A program made the translations under genes and the position numbers. A DNA stretch of 64,000 nt from Actinobacillus sp. (GTDB taxonomy: Bacteria > Pseudomonadota > Gammaproteobacteria > Enterobacterales > Pasteurellaceae). Positions 33,830 to 42,686 of the stretch are shown here, in pieces; position 1 is the first letter of the stretch, and each line of letters starts with the position of its first letter. Location: the NCBI GenBank assembly GCA_020026155.1, contig JAHHQX010000001.1:90919-154918 (forward strand), written 5' to 3'. The notes under the pieces were generated by a model, which made no database searches, was not told the DNA's origin, and was given only the letters and a program-made list of their open reading frames with translations.

Positions 33830-34816
33830 ATGACAAATAAACCAATTGATTTTAGACATTTTTATCAACAAATTGCATTAAGCCCGCTTTCACATTGGTT
33901 GGAAACCTTGCCTGCACAAATTCAACAGTGGGAAAAGCAACCCCATGGCGAATATGAAAAATGGCAAAAAGTGATTGATTTCCTACCTGAACTAGAAATT
34001 GAGGAAATTGATTTAAAAAATGCGGTTAAAGTAACTGGAAAAGCCCCCTTATCTTCGGGTGAAAAACAGCGGATTATTCATCACCTGATGCAATTAAAAC
34101 CTTGGCGAAAAGGTCCTTACCATTTACACGATATTCATGTGGATTGTGAATGGCGTAGTGATTTTAAATGGGATCGTTTATTGCCACATTTAGCTCCGTT
34201 AAAAGATCGCTTAATCTTGGATGTAGGGTGTGGGAGTGGTTATCACATGTGGCGAATGGTTGGCGAGGGCGCCAAAATGGTGGTGGGTATTGATCCGACA
34301 GCACTATTCCTTTGTCAATTCGAAGCAGTACGAAAATTTTTAAATAACGATCGCCGCGCCAATCTCATTCCATTAGGTATTGAAGAAATGCAACCGCTGG
34401 GTGTTTTTGATACCGTTTTCTCTATGGGTGTTTTATACCATCGTAAATCACCACTTGATCATCTTACGCAATTGAAAAATCAATTAGCAAAAGGTGGGGA
34501 ACTGGTTTTAGAAACATTGGTGGTTGATGGAGATGAGAATACTGTTCTTGTACCAATGGATCGCTATGCCAAAATGAAAAACGTATATTTTATTCCGTCT
34601 GTAGCAGCATTGATTAAATGGCTCGAAAAAGTAGGATTTACGAATGTTCGTTGTGTAGATGTAGCTATTACTACAACCGAAGAACAGCGTAAAACAGAGT
34701 GGTTAGATAATGAAAGCTTAGCAGATTTCCTTAACCCTAATAACGAGTTACTAACCATTGAGGGGTATCAAGCACCAAAAAGAGCCGTTATATTGGCTAA
34801 TAAGGCTAATAATTAG
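33830..34816 (+). CDS. cmoB: tRNA U34 carboxymethyltransferase
   Basis: Uses carboxy-S-adenosylmethionine to make cmo5U34 in wobble tRNAs. The 328-residue length is standard. The AdoMet-fold motif I is LDVGCGSGYH (about 124-133), with GIDPT and the family's IHVDCEWRSDFKWDR and VLYHRKSPLDHL. cmoA is not adjacent in this window. It diverges from rng and is followed by the ompA pair. Confidence 0.96.
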   Translation: MTNKPIDFRHFYQQIALSPLSHWLETLPAQIQQWEKQPHGEYEKWQKVIDFLPELEIEEIDLKNAVKVTGKAPLSSGEKQRIIHHLMQLKPWRKGPYHLHDIHVDCEWRSDFKWDRLLPHLAPLKDRLILDVGCGSGYHMWRMVGEGAKMVVGIDPTALFLCQFEAVRKFLNNDRRANLIPLGIEEMQPLGVFDTVFSMGVLYHRKSPLDHLTQLKNQLAKGGELVLETLVVDGDENTVLVPMDRYAKMKNVYFIPSVAALIKWLEKVGFTNVRCVDVAITTTEEQRKTEWLDNESLADFLNPNNELLTIEGYQAPKRAVILANKANN

Positions 34817-34849
34817 TAGATTTTTATATAAAAAATGATCTAAAAGGGG

Positions 34850-34900
34850 TTTTATTTTGTAGAAATTTGAGTAGAATCTGAAGTGCACATAACGTGTATT
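34850..34900 (+). promoter_or_regulatory. Probable promoter of the first ompA
   Basis: The block GAGTAGAAT...TGCACATA is repeated almost exactly upstream of the second ompA (36290-36315). TAGAAT at 34872-34877 would be the -10; the -35 is weak. The conservation of an otherwise diverged spacer suggests both copies kept the same promoter. Confidence 0.55.
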
Positions 34901-34948
34901 GTCCAATTCATAAACAGTAATTTCTTAATTATTTAAGAGGAAACTAAA

Positions 34949-35983
34949 ATGAAAAGAACTGCAATCGCATTAGCACTAGCAACTATTGCTACTGCATCCG
35001 TACAAGCTGCACCTCAACCTAACACTTTCTATGCTGGGGCTCGTGCAGGTTGGGCTTCTACTCATCATGATGTAAAAAAACTTGCTCACGCATCTGCTAT
35101 CGATGATGGTTATGATGGTGCAGGTTATCATCGTAATAGCTTTACCTATGGTTTATTTGGTGGTTATCAAATCACAAATAATTTTGCGGCTGAATTAGGT
35201 TATGACTATTTTGGCGGTGTGAAATTCCTTCACCAAGGAAGCACAGCGTTCAAAATGCACAACCACGGCGCATCTTTAAGCTTAAAAGGTAGCTATCCAA
35301 TCCTTGATAACCTAGATGCATATGGTCGTATCGGTGCGGCACTTGTTCGCTCTGACTACAAAGATAAATATCATGGCGACGTTACTTACGAAACTCATAG
35401 TTTGAAAGTTTCTCCAGTATATGCCGCAGGTCTAGAATATGCGCCAATTCCAGAATTAGGTCTACGCCTTGAATACTCTTGGTTAAATAATGTAGGTAAA
35501 TTCCGTAATGAAGCGGGTGATCGTGTTCACTTCGCGCCGCATATTAGTGCAGTTACTCTTGGTGCATCTTATCGCTTCGGTCAATCTGCTCCAGTTGCCC
35601 CAGTTCAAGTGTCACAAAATTTTGCTTTAAATAGTGATGTGACATTTGCTTTTGGTAAAGCACAATTGAAACCAGATGCAAAAGTGATTTTAAATGATGT
35701 TTCTACACAATTAGCAAATTCTAATGTAAGTAATTTAAATGTAGCAGGCTATGCCGATCGTATTGGTACAGCAAAATACAATATGAAACTTTCAAAAGAA
35801 CGTGCTGATGCTGTTGCTCAATATTTAGAAAAACAAGGTGTTTCTTCAAATATTATCCACACAGCGGGTTATGGTTCAGCTGATCCAATCGTTCAATGCG
35901 ATGGTAAAATGGGTCAAGCATTAATTAAATGTTTAGCACCAAACCGCCGTGTAGAAATTACTGCTGACGGTACCGCAAATTAA
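34949..35983 (+). CDS. ompA: OmpA-family outer membrane porin (P5-like), copy 1
   Basis: A 344-residue outer-membrane protein. The signal peptide ends VQA (about residue 20), followed by an eight-stranded beta-barrel (about 21-205). An Ala-Pro hinge (APVAPVQV) leads to an OmpA-like peptidoglycan-binding domain (about 225-340) with NLNVAGYADRIGTAKYN and the conserved LSKERADAVAQYL. Two cysteines near the C-terminus (VQCDGK, IKCLAPNRR) match the OmpA disulfide. It has its own promoter and terminator. Loops differ from copy 2 while strands are near identical, as expected for surface-exposed variation. Confidence 0.95.
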   Translation: MKRTAIALALATIATASVQAAPQPNTFYAGARAGWASTHHDVKKLAHASAIDDGYDGAGYHRNSFTYGLFGGYQITNNFAAELGYDYFGGVKFLHQGSTAFKMHNHGASLSLKGSYPILDNLDAYGRIGAALVRSDYKDKYHGDVTYETHSLKVSPVYAAGLEYAPIPELGLRLEYSWLNNVGKFRNEAGDRVHFAPHISAVTLGASYRFGQSAPVAPVQVSQNFALNSDVTFAFGKAQLKPDAKVILNDVSTQLANSNVSNLNVAGYADRIGTAKYNMKLSKERADAVAQYLEKQGVSSNIIHTAGYGSADPIVQCDGKMGQALIKCLAPNRRVEITADGTAN

Positions 35984-36016
35984 TCTACAAATTGATTAAT
36001 TCATTTTTAATATAAT

Positions 36017-36060
36017 AAAAGGTTCTACAATGCATTAGTGCAGAGTAGAACCTTTTTTAT
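36017..36060 (+). terminator. Terminator after ompA copy 1
   Basis: AAAGGTTCTAC pairs with GTAGAACCTTTTTT around a 15-base loop. Confidence 0.88.
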
Positions 36061-36271
36061 ATGGGAAATATATTATATTTGAATTAATGAGGAAAAAATA
36101 AGTCTAAAAGATAAAGCAGAACAAAGAGTATTCTATGATGAATAATTCAAATTATTAAGAGTCAAATTAATTATTATAAGGTAAATAAAATATAAAAGAG
36201 AAGTAATTTTATATCTTTAGGTTGAAAAATATACAAATAATTAATAAAAAACGGATTTTTAACTGATTCTA

Positions 36272-36315
36272 TTTTTTTTTTATTTAAAATGAGTAGAATA
36301 AGACTTGCACATAGA
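36272..36315 (+). promoter_or_regulatory. Promoter of ompA copy 2 with a T10 tract
   Basis: TAGAAT (36294-36299) within the GAGTAGAAT...TGCACATA block shared with copy 1. A T10 run (36272-36281) occupies the expected -35 region, ending 12 bases before the -10. The rest of the 390-base gap between the two ompA genes holds only the copy-1 terminator and AT-rich DNA with no convincing gene. Confidence 0.5.
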
Positions 36316-36375
36316 GAGTGTAACTGTTTCTCAGGAAACAAAAGAATTTCTTTATTTTTACTAGAGGAAGATAAT

Positions 36376-37401
36376 ATGAAAAAAACTGCAATCGCATTTG
36401 CTGTAGCTGCTCTAGCTACCGCTGCTGTACAAGCTGCACCACAAGCGAATACTTTCTACGCTGGTGCGCGTGCTGGTTGGGCTTCAATGCACAACGATAT
36501 CAAAAAATTAGCACAAGACACAGATTACGGTCTTGACAATGCAGGTTATAACCGCAATAGCTTCACTTACGGTTTATTTGGTGGTTACCAAATCACTGGT
36601 AACTTCGCAGCAGAATTAGGTTACGACTACTTTGGTGGCGTGAAATACAAACACCATGGTAGCACAGCGTTCAAAATGCATAACCACGGTACTTCTTTAA
36701 GCTTAAAAGGTAGCTATCCAATCATGGATAACTTAGATCTTTACGGTCGTATTGGTGCGGCATTAGTACGTTCTGACTATAAAGCAAAAGACGAAGGCGA
36801 AGTAACTTATGAAACTCACAGCTTAAAAGTTTCTCCAGTATACGCTGCTGGTTTAGAATACGCGCCAATTCCTGAATTAGGCTTACGTCTAGAATACTCA
36901 TGGTTAAATAACGTAGGTAAATTACGTGATGAAGACCACAACCGCATTCACTTTGCTCCACACATTGGTGCATTAATTTTAGGTGCATCTTACCGTTTCG
37001 GTCAAGAAGCTCCAGTTGCTCCAGTACAAGTTAGCAAAACTTTCGCTTTAAACAGCGATGTAACTTTCGGTTTTGGTAAAGCAACTTTAAAACCACAAGC
37101 TGAAACAGCATTAAACGACATCTACGCACAAATTGCTGGTGTTAATGCACAACAAGTAACAATCAATGGTTATACAGACCGTATCGGTTCTGCAAAAGGT
37201 AACTTACGTCTTTCTAAAGAACGCGCTGAATCAGTTGCTAAATACTTAGAAAGCAAAGGTCTTCCAGCTAACATCGTTGCAGTAAACGGTTACGGCTCAG
37301 CAGATCCAGTAGTTCAATGTGATAAAGAACACGGTAAAGCATTAATCAAATGTTTAGCACCAAACCGTCGCGTTCAAATTTCTGTTGATGGTACTAAATA
37401 A
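36376..37401 (+). CDS. ompA: OmpA-family outer membrane porin (P5-like), copy 2
   Basis: A 341-residue paralogue of the preceding gene with the same signal peptide, beta-barrel, hinge and OmpA C-terminal domain (VTINGYTDRIGSAKGNL, LSKERAESVAKYL). The frame is open further upstream, but the ATG at 36376 (MKKTAIAFAV) is correct because it starts the signal peptide and has AGAGGA before it. Codon use is more biased to preferred codons than in copy 1, hinting that this copy is the more highly expressed. Tandem duplicate ompA genes are known in some Pasteurellaceae such as H. ducreyi. Confidence 0.95.
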   Translation: MKKTAIAFAVAALATAAVQAAPQANTFYAGARAGWASMHNDIKKLAQDTDYGLDNAGYNRNSFTYGLFGGYQITGNFAAELGYDYFGGVKYKHHGSTAFKMHNHGTSLSLKGSYPIMDNLDLYGRIGAALVRSDYKAKDEGEVTYETHSLKVSPVYAAGLEYAPIPELGLRLEYSWLNNVGKLRDEDHNRIHFAPHIGALILGASYRFGQEAPVAPVQVSKTFALNSDVTFGFGKATLKPQAETALNDIYAQIAGVNAQQVTINGYTDRIGSAKGNLRLSKERAESVAKYLESKGLPANIVAVNGYGSADPVVQCDKEHGKALIKCLAPNRRVQISVDGTK

Positions 37402-37431
37402 TCATCATTTTATGATATTTATTTAGCAAAT

Positions 37432-37468
37432 GTACCCCGTAATTTTATAAGTTACGGGGTCGTTTTTT
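37432..37468 (+). terminator. Terminator after ompA copy 2
   Basis: ACCCCGTAA pairs with TTACGGGGT, followed by CGTTTTTT. Confidence 0.92.
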
Positions 37469-37609
37469 ATGGGGTAATAAGGTAAATTTTACTATTTTTA
37501 TTAATATATTCCCTACTAAATTTATGTTAGACTATCAAATAGAGCATAGTAATTATCTTATTACCGACTTAAGGGATGGGAGTATCCCTTAGTTACTGGA
37601 GAAAAATCG

Positions 37610-38863
37610 ATGAAGAAATTATTTATTTTACCTATCGCTGCAACGGTACTGTCTGCTTGTTCAATGCAAAAGCCGGCGCCTGTGGTAAATGTAGGTGTTG
37701 ATGATCAATCATTAAATAATCCGGCTACCACAAATAGTCAAATCGTAGATACTCGCTGGAATGAAGAAGTGAAACAGTTGCCAATGGCAGACAATATGCC
37801 AGCGAATGTGGCATATAATAAAATGAGTTCTTCTCGTAATGACTTGATTTTAGATAATAATTTCTACATTCCTCGTACTGCACAAGGTACGCCAAATTAT
37901 AATAAATTGGTGAAAGGATCTTATAAGGCTCGTCAATATCAAGTTAAGCAAGGCGATAGTTTATTCTTAATTTCTTATATTTCTGGAATCCCAGTCGATC
38001 AGATTGTTAAGCTCAACCGCTTGACCAAACCTTATAGCCTACATGCTGGGCAAATTTTGATGTTAGCACCGAATGAAAGCCGAGTAACAGAAAAAGATGT
38101 TGCAGCTTTCCAACCTACGACAAGCAGTGAAAAAGTATATATTCCGCGCAACCCACGAACCAATAAACCCGAATATAATCGAATGACAAAAGGGTCCTAT
38201 CATGGTAATACCTACACTGTAAATAAAGGGGATACCTTATATCTTGTATCTTATATTTCTGGTCAAGATGTAAAAGAAATTGCGCGCTTAAATCATCTCC
38301 GTCCACCATATGATTTACATGCTGGACAAGTTATTAAATTGTTGCCAGCCACAGAAAGTTATCGCCAAGTTCCTGCTAGCGTAGAAACTCGCCATGAAGA
38401 AGTGCGTCGTAGTGAAACTCCTGTAACTACTCAGCCAGTTCGTGTAACCCAAACGGTTAAGAATACAAAACAACAACACTTTATGCACACTCTGTTATGG
38501 CAATGGCCAACGAGCGGTAAAGTAGTTGATTCTTACTCTTATGCAGATGGTGGAAATAAAGGGATTGATATTGCGGGGCAATTGGGTCAACCAGTTCGAG
38601 CAGCTGCTGCGGGACAAGTTGTTTATGCGGGTAATGCATTACAAGGCTATGGTAATCTCATTATTATCAAACATAATGATGATTATCTAAGTGCTTATGC
38701 CCATAACCAAAAAATCTTAGTGAAAGATAAACAATGGGTTAAAGCGGGGCAAGAAATTGCAACAATGGGGGACTCCGGATCTAATCGTGTAGAATTACAC
38801 TTTGAAGTGCGCTATAAAGGACAATCCACCGATCCAATGCGATATCTACCGAAACAACAATAG
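37610..38863 (+). CDS. nlpD: Murein hydrolase activator NlpD (lipoprotein, two LysM, M23-like)
   Basis: Activates the AmiC-type amidase at the division site. The 417-residue protein has a lipoprotein signal with lipobox LSAC (C16) and two LysM modules (about 107-150 and 200-245), each preceded by a YN(K/R)xxKGSY stretch. A C-terminal M23/LytM domain (about 300-415) follows. That domain is the catalytically degenerate NlpD type: the first metal His is replaced (GGNKGIDIAG), while LHFEVR remains. E. coli NlpD has one LysM; the double LysM is the LppB form seen in Haemophilus. GGAG precedes the ATG. Confidence 0.95.
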   Translation: MKKLFILPIAATVLSACSMQKPAPVVNVGVDDQSLNNPATTNSQIVDTRWNEEVKQLPMADNMPANVAYNKMSSSRNDLILDNNFYIPRTAQGTPNYNKLVKGSYKARQYQVKQGDSLFLISYISGIPVDQIVKLNRLTKPYSLHAGQILMLAPNESRVTEKDVAAFQPTTSSEKVYIPRNPRTNKPEYNRMTKGSYHGNTYTVNKGDTLYLVSYISGQDVKEIARLNHLRPPYDLHAGQVIKLLPATESYRQVPASVETRHEEVRRSETPVTTQPVRVTQTVKNTKQQHFMHTLLWQWPTSGKVVDSYSYADGGNKGIDIAGQLGQPVRAAAAGQVVYAGNALQGYGNLIIIKHNDDYLSAYAHNQKILVKDKQWVKAGQEIATMGDSGSNRVELHFEVRYKGQSTDPMRYLPKQQ

Positions 38864-38874
38864 TCATTGATAAA

Positions 38875-38907
38875 TAAAAAGCGATAAATTTATTTATCGC
38901 TTTTTAA
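38875..38907 (+). terminator. Terminator after nlpD
   Basis: AAAAAGCGATAAAT pairs with ATTTATCGCTTTTT with almost no loop. Confidence 0.9.
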
Positions 38908-38955
38908 ATTTTGTAAGGATAGAAAAGGGCTCTATCCATTTTGATAAGGAAAATT

Positions 38956-39546
38956 ATGCGTAACCCTATTCATAAACGTTTAGCAAATTTATCGCCGTGG
39001 AAACAATATACTTTTATGGCGTGTCTTTGTGAAAGAATGTATCCAAATTTTTATTTTTATTGTGATTTAGAAAATGATCTTACTCCTGCAAAGAGATATA
39101 GAAATATCTTGGATTTAGTTTGGGAATTTTTAACAGTTAAAAATGCAAAAATTAATTTTGATAGTCAATTAGAAAAATTAGAAAACATTATTCCACAAGT
39201 TGATGATCCGAAAAATTATGCTCTTTTTCCAGCGATTGACGCTTGTAAAGGTCTTGCAGATTTGATTCATAGTATTATTGCGGGCGAAACGTTAGAACAG
39301 GCAATTTCTATTAGTCAATTAAGTTTAAAAACAATTGTTGAATTATTAGAGATTCAATCGGAAAAAACATTTAATGATGAAGAATTGAAACATCAACCAT
39401 TAATCGAACAAGAACTTGACGTACAATGGGAGATTTATCGCGTCTTAAAAGACTGTGAAAAACATGACATTGAACTTATTTTAGATTTAAAAAATGAGCT
39501 AAAAGAGGTGGGTATATCTAATATTGGAATTGAATTACGCAAATAA
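38956..39546 (+). CDS. yjaG: DUF416 protein, YjaG family
   Basis: A 196-residue cytoplasmic protein of unknown function, all helical, matching YjaG (MRNPIHKRLANLSPWKQYTFMACLCERMYPN). The ATG at 38956 is preferred to the upstream TTG because AAGGA lies 5 bases before it. It is directly upstream of the HU gene, as yjaG is next to hupA in E. coli, so the pairing is conserved though its meaning is unknown. Confidence 0.92.
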   Translation: MRNPIHKRLANLSPWKQYTFMACLCERMYPNFYFYCDLENDLTPAKRYRNILDLVWEFLTVKNAKINFDSQLEKLENIIPQVDDPKNYALFPAIDACKGLADLIHSIIAGETLEQAISISQLSLKTIVELLEIQSEKTFNDEELKHQPLIEQELDVQWEIYRVLKDCEKHDIELILDLKNELKEVGISNIGIELRK

Positions 39547-39693
39547 TGTGATTTAAAACACAAAAATATAAGATAATACTTTGTAAATTTCCTAATTTAG
39601 GTTATCTTTGTAATGGCTGTAATAACAGTTTTTTTATAAAAAATAAAAAATGTTTTTTACCATTTAAATCAAAAAATATAGAGGAATTGATTT

Positions 39694-39966
39694 ATGAACA
39701 AGACAGATTTAATCGATGCAATTGCACAAAAAGCAGGATTATCTAAAAAAGATGCTAAAGCAGCATTAGAAGCAACTTTAGCTTCTGTAACTGAAAGCCT
39801 ACAAAAAGGTGATTCTGTGCAACTTATCGGTTTTGGTACTTTTAAAGTAAATGAACGTAAAGCACGTACTGGTCGTAACCCACGTACTGGTGAAACAATC
39901 AACATTGCTGCTGCTAAAGTGCCTGCATTTGTTGCTGGTAAAGCATTAAAAGATGCGATCCAATAA
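39694..39966 (+). CDS. hupA: DNA-binding protein HU
   Basis: A 90-residue HU-family nucleoid protein. MNKTDLIDAIAQKAGLSKKDAKAALEA is the dimerisation part, and FKVNERKARTGRNPRTGETI is the DNA-binding arm with the conserved RNP. It is alpha-HU-like; the conserved yjaG neighbour supports hupA. GAGGA precedes the ATG and a strong terminator follows. Confidence 0.95.
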   Translation: MNKTDLIDAIAQKAGLSKKDAKAALEATLASVTESLQKGDSVQLIGFGTFKVNERKARTGRNPRTGETINIAAAKVPAFVAGKALKDAIQ

Positions 39967-39982
39967 GAAAGATTTTTTATGT

Positions 39983-40014
39983 AAGACCCTGTTTTCTTAA
40001 ACAGGGTTTTTTAT
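39983..40014 (+). terminator. Terminator after hupA
   Basis: ACCCTGTTT, loop TCTT, AAACAGGGT then TTTTTT. Confidence 0.93.
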
Positions 40015-40025
40015 TTTTTAATCTA

Positions 40026-40055
40026 TTTTAAATTTTGAGCGAATCAAAGTATAAT
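40026..40055 (+). promoter_or_regulatory. Probable glmS promoter
   Basis: TATAAT (40050-40055) is a consensus -10 with an AT-rich -35 region (TTTTAA, 18 bases upstream). It sits 51 bases before the glmS start. No glmS ribozyme is present, as expected for a Gram-negative. Confidence 0.55.
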
Positions 40056-40106
40056 GCAGACTTTACAGTAGTATTTACTAGAAAATATAAAAAATAAGGA
40101 TAAATT

Positions 40107-41939
40107 ATGTGTGGAATTGTGGGTGCGGTAGCACAACGAGATGTAGCCGAAGTGCTAATCCATGGATTACAGCGACTAGAATATCGTGGTTATGATTCAG
40201 CTGGACTTGCAGTAGTAGATAAAGATCATCATTTGGAGCGTTTACGTGCTGTGGGTAAAGTGCAAGTTTTAGCGGATAAATTAGCAGAACATCCATTAGT
40301 AGGTACAACAGGTATTGCTCATACACGCTGGGCAACACATGGCGTTCCAAGTGAAGCGAATGCTCACCCACATATGTCTGGTGATTTTGCCGTCGTACAT
40401 AATGGGATTATTGAAAATTATCAAGAATTACGCGCAGAGCTACAACGTAAAGGCTATGTATTTACTTCTGAAACTGATACAGAAGTGATCGCTCATTTAG
40501 TTAATGAAGAAATGAAAACTGCATCTTCATTATTAGAAGCAGTAAAAGCGACCGTAAAACAATTACGTGGTGCTTACGGAATGGCAGTGATCAGTAGCCG
40601 TACTCCAGAACGTCTTGTTGCAGCACGTTCAGGCAGCCCTCTTGTGATTGGGCTAGGCGTTGGTGAAAATTTCTTAGCATCTGATCAAGTAGCACTTTTA
40701 AATATTACGCGTCGTTTTATGTATCTTGAAGAAGGTGATATTGCTGAAATCACTCGTCATCAAGTCGATATTTATAACGCGGAAGGCCATAAAGTAGAAC
40801 GTAAATTACATACTGTTGATACAGAATATGATGTAGCAGACAAAGGTCCTTATCGTCACTTTATGCAAAAAGAAATTTTTGAACAACCTGTTGCACTTGC
40901 TAATACAATGGAAGGACGTTTAACGAACGATAGCGTATTAGTGAATAGTCTTGGACAAGGTGCTGAGGATATTTTCAAAAAAGTTGAACATGTTCAAATT
41001 GTTGCATGCGGTACTTCATATCATGCAGGCATGGTTGCGCGTTACTGGTTTGAATCAATTGCGGGAGTAAGTTGCGACGTAGAAATCGCGTCTGAATTCC
41101 GTTACCGTAAATTTGTAACACGTCCAAACAGTCTTTTCTTAACCTTATCCCAATCAGGTGAAACTGCGGATACATTAGCAGCATTACGTCTTGCTAAAGA
41201 AAAAGGCTTTATGGCAACGATGACAATTTGTAATGTTCCAACCTCATCATTGGTGCGTGAATCAGATTTAGCCTTAATGACGCGTGCAGGAACTGAAATT
41301 GGTGTGGCAAGTACAAAAGCCTTTACTGCACAATTAGTCGCTATGCTTATGTTAGTGACTGCTGTGGGTAAATGTACTAATCATTTATCACACGATGCTG
41401 AATCAAAAATTGTTCACTCATTACACAGTGTGCCAGCGCAAATTGAAAATGTATTAAGTTACAGCGCAAAAGTCGAAAAATTAGCAGAAAACTTTAGCGA
41501 TAAAAATCATTGCTTATTCTTAGGTCGTGGAGAGTTTTATCCAATCGCTTTAGAAGCCGCGCTAAAATTAAAAGAAATTTCATATATTCATGCACAAGCT
41601 TATGCAGCAGGTGAATTGAAACATGGACCACTTGCGCTAATTGATGCGGATATGCCAGTAGTCGTTATTGCACCGAATAATGAATTACTTGAAAAAGTAA
41701 AATCAAATGTGGAAGAAGTACAAGCGCGTGGTGGTGAATTGTTTGTGTTCACTGATCATGAAAGTAGCTTCAAAACTGGCAACAATATGACGATTGAAAA
41801 AATGCCGACTGTTGATGAACTTACTGCACCGATTGTGTATACCGTTCCAATGCAACTACTTGCGTACTATGTTGCGTTAATTAAAGGTACGGATGTTGAC
41901 CAACCACGTAACCTTGCGAAAGCAGTAACAGTAGAATAA
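40107..41939 (+). CDS. glmS: Glutamine-fructose-6-phosphate aminotransferase
   Basis: Makes glucosamine 6-phosphate, the entry to peptidoglycan and LPS amino sugars. The 610-residue product has the N-terminal nucleophile Cys2 after Met (MCGIVGAV) with THTRWATHG, and two SIS sugar-isomerase domains (about 290-420 and 460-590) with CGTSYHAG, SQSGETADT and the C-terminal DQPRNLAKAVTVE. AAGGA precedes the ATG. A palindromic dispersed motif ends the transcript. Confidence 0.97.
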   Translation: MCGIVGAVAQRDVAEVLIHGLQRLEYRGYDSAGLAVVDKDHHLERLRAVGKVQVLADKLAEHPLVGTTGIAHTRWATHGVPSEANAHPHMSGDFAVVHNGIIENYQELRAELQRKGYVFTSETDTEVIAHLVNEEMKTASSLLEAVKATVKQLRGAYGMAVISSRTPERLVAARSGSPLVIGLGVGENFLASDQVALLNITRRFMYLEEGDIAEITRHQVDIYNAEGHKVERKLHTVDTEYDVADKGPYRHFMQKEIFEQPVALANTMEGRLTNDSVLVNSLGQGAEDIFKKVEHVQIVACGTSYHAGMVARYWFESIAGVSCDVEIASEFRYRKFVTRPNSLFLTLSQSGETADTLAALRLAKEKGFMATMTICNVPTSSLVRESDLALMTRAGTEIGVASTKAFTAQLVAMLMLVTAVGKCTNHLSHDAESKIVHSLHSVPAQIENVLSYSAKVEKLAENFSDKNHCLFLGRGEFYPIALEAALKLKEISYIHAQAYAAGELKHGPLALIDADMPVVVIAPNNELLEKVKSNVEEVQARGGELFVFTDHESSFKTGNNMTIEKMPTVDELTAPIVYTVPMQLLAYYVALIKGTDVDQPRNLAKAVTVE

Positions 41940-41963
41940 GCTTACGCTGAGCAAATAATATAA

Positions 41964-42010
41964 GACGCCCCGATTTTCGTAAAATTTTTTGAAAATCGGG
42001 GCGTTTTTTA
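41964..42010 (+). repeat. Dispersed palindromic motif, copy 8 (glmS terminator)
   Basis: GACGCC, CCGATTTTC, loop GTAAAATTTTTT, GAAAATCGG, GGCGT then TTTTTT. The T run makes it a good Rho-independent terminator on the plus strand. Confidence 0.9.
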
Positions 42011-42034
42011 TAAAAAATTCGATTTGTGTGTTTT

Positions 42035-42454
42035 TTAGAATGGTACGCCAGAAAAGAGGATAACATTGGCAAATGGCGTAAATTCACCGGTTCTAACAAT
42101 AGCTTTACTTTGATTAGCTAATTTTTTAAAGCTATCATGAAGAACGTGATCAATTTTGATTTGATTATTCTGCAATTCAGACATCTTTTCTAGCCATTCA
42201 ATAATAGTGGCATAAAGCGCCGGATTTTGTGTTTTAATTTCAACGGCAAGGACTGCGCGTTCAATATACATTTCTGAGCCTACAGCTTCGAGAGTTTGTA
42301 AAAAACTGGGAATGCCGGCGCTTAATGCGAGGTCAATGCGTGTTGTGTCTTTATTGATAGGTAGACCTGCGTCACAAATTGTTAAGCTATCGCCGTGTCC
42401 TAAACAAGCAATTTCATAGGAAAGTCTTCCATTTAATAATGCAATTTTCTTCAT
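42035..42454 (-). CDS. rbsD: D-ribose pyranase
   Basis: A 139-residue RbsD/FucU-family mutarotase that converts beta-pyranose ribose to the furanose form. It fits RbsD rather than FucU through LGHGDSLTICDAGLPI, TTRIDLALSAGIPSFLQ and the end IVRTGEFTPFANVILFSGVPF. GGGAG precedes the ATG. In most bacteria rbsD leads an rbsDACBK operon; here no ribose transporter or ribokinase is next to it. It is divergent from rpiA with a perfect CRP site between them. The product may serve ribose taken up or released by nucleoside turnover. Confidence 0.93.
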   Translation of the reverse strand: MKKIALLNGRLSYEIACLGHGDSLTICDAGLPINKDTTRIDLALSAGIPSFLQTLEAVGSEMYIERAVLAVEIKTQNPALYATIIEWLEKMSELQNNQIKIDHVLHDSFKKLANQSKAIVRTGEFTPFANVILFSGVPF

Positions 42455-42546
42455 AACGTCTCCCGCAGTGAATAAAAAAGGTAATTTCTTTATTGTGCAT
42501 TGTTCTTTTAAAAAGGCAAGTAATGAGAGTGAATTATCTTCAAATA

Positions 42547-42562
42547 TGTGAATTTGATCACA
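42547..42562. promoter_or_regulatory. CRP-binding site between rbsD and rpiA
   Basis: TGTGA-ATTTGA-TCACA is a perfect match to the CRP consensus, with A/T flanks. It lies 93 bases upstream of the rbsD start and 125 upstream of rpiA. Its spacing suits activation of rbsD; an effect on rpiA is also possible. Confidence 0.75.
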
Positions 42563-42612
42563 ATAAGGAGTAATAAAATACAGAAATACTGAGAATAGGT
42601 TTATTTTTTCAT

Positions 42613-42640
42613 TGTGTTATATATGAAACCTTTTACAATA
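42613..42640 (+). promoter_or_regulatory. Probable rpiA promoter
   Basis: TTGTGT (42613-42618) and TACAAT (42635-42640) with a 16-base spacer, 47 bases before the rpiA ATG. Confidence 0.5.
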
Positions 42641-42686
42641 AAACAGGTTTAATTAAATTTATATTTTTGATAGAAAGGAGTAGTCA

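Noticed and set aside
36289..36375. An N-terminal extension of ompA copy 2 by 29 codons
   Set aside because: The extension precedes a perfect signal peptide and overlaps the promoter block; the ATG at 36376 has AGAGGA before it.
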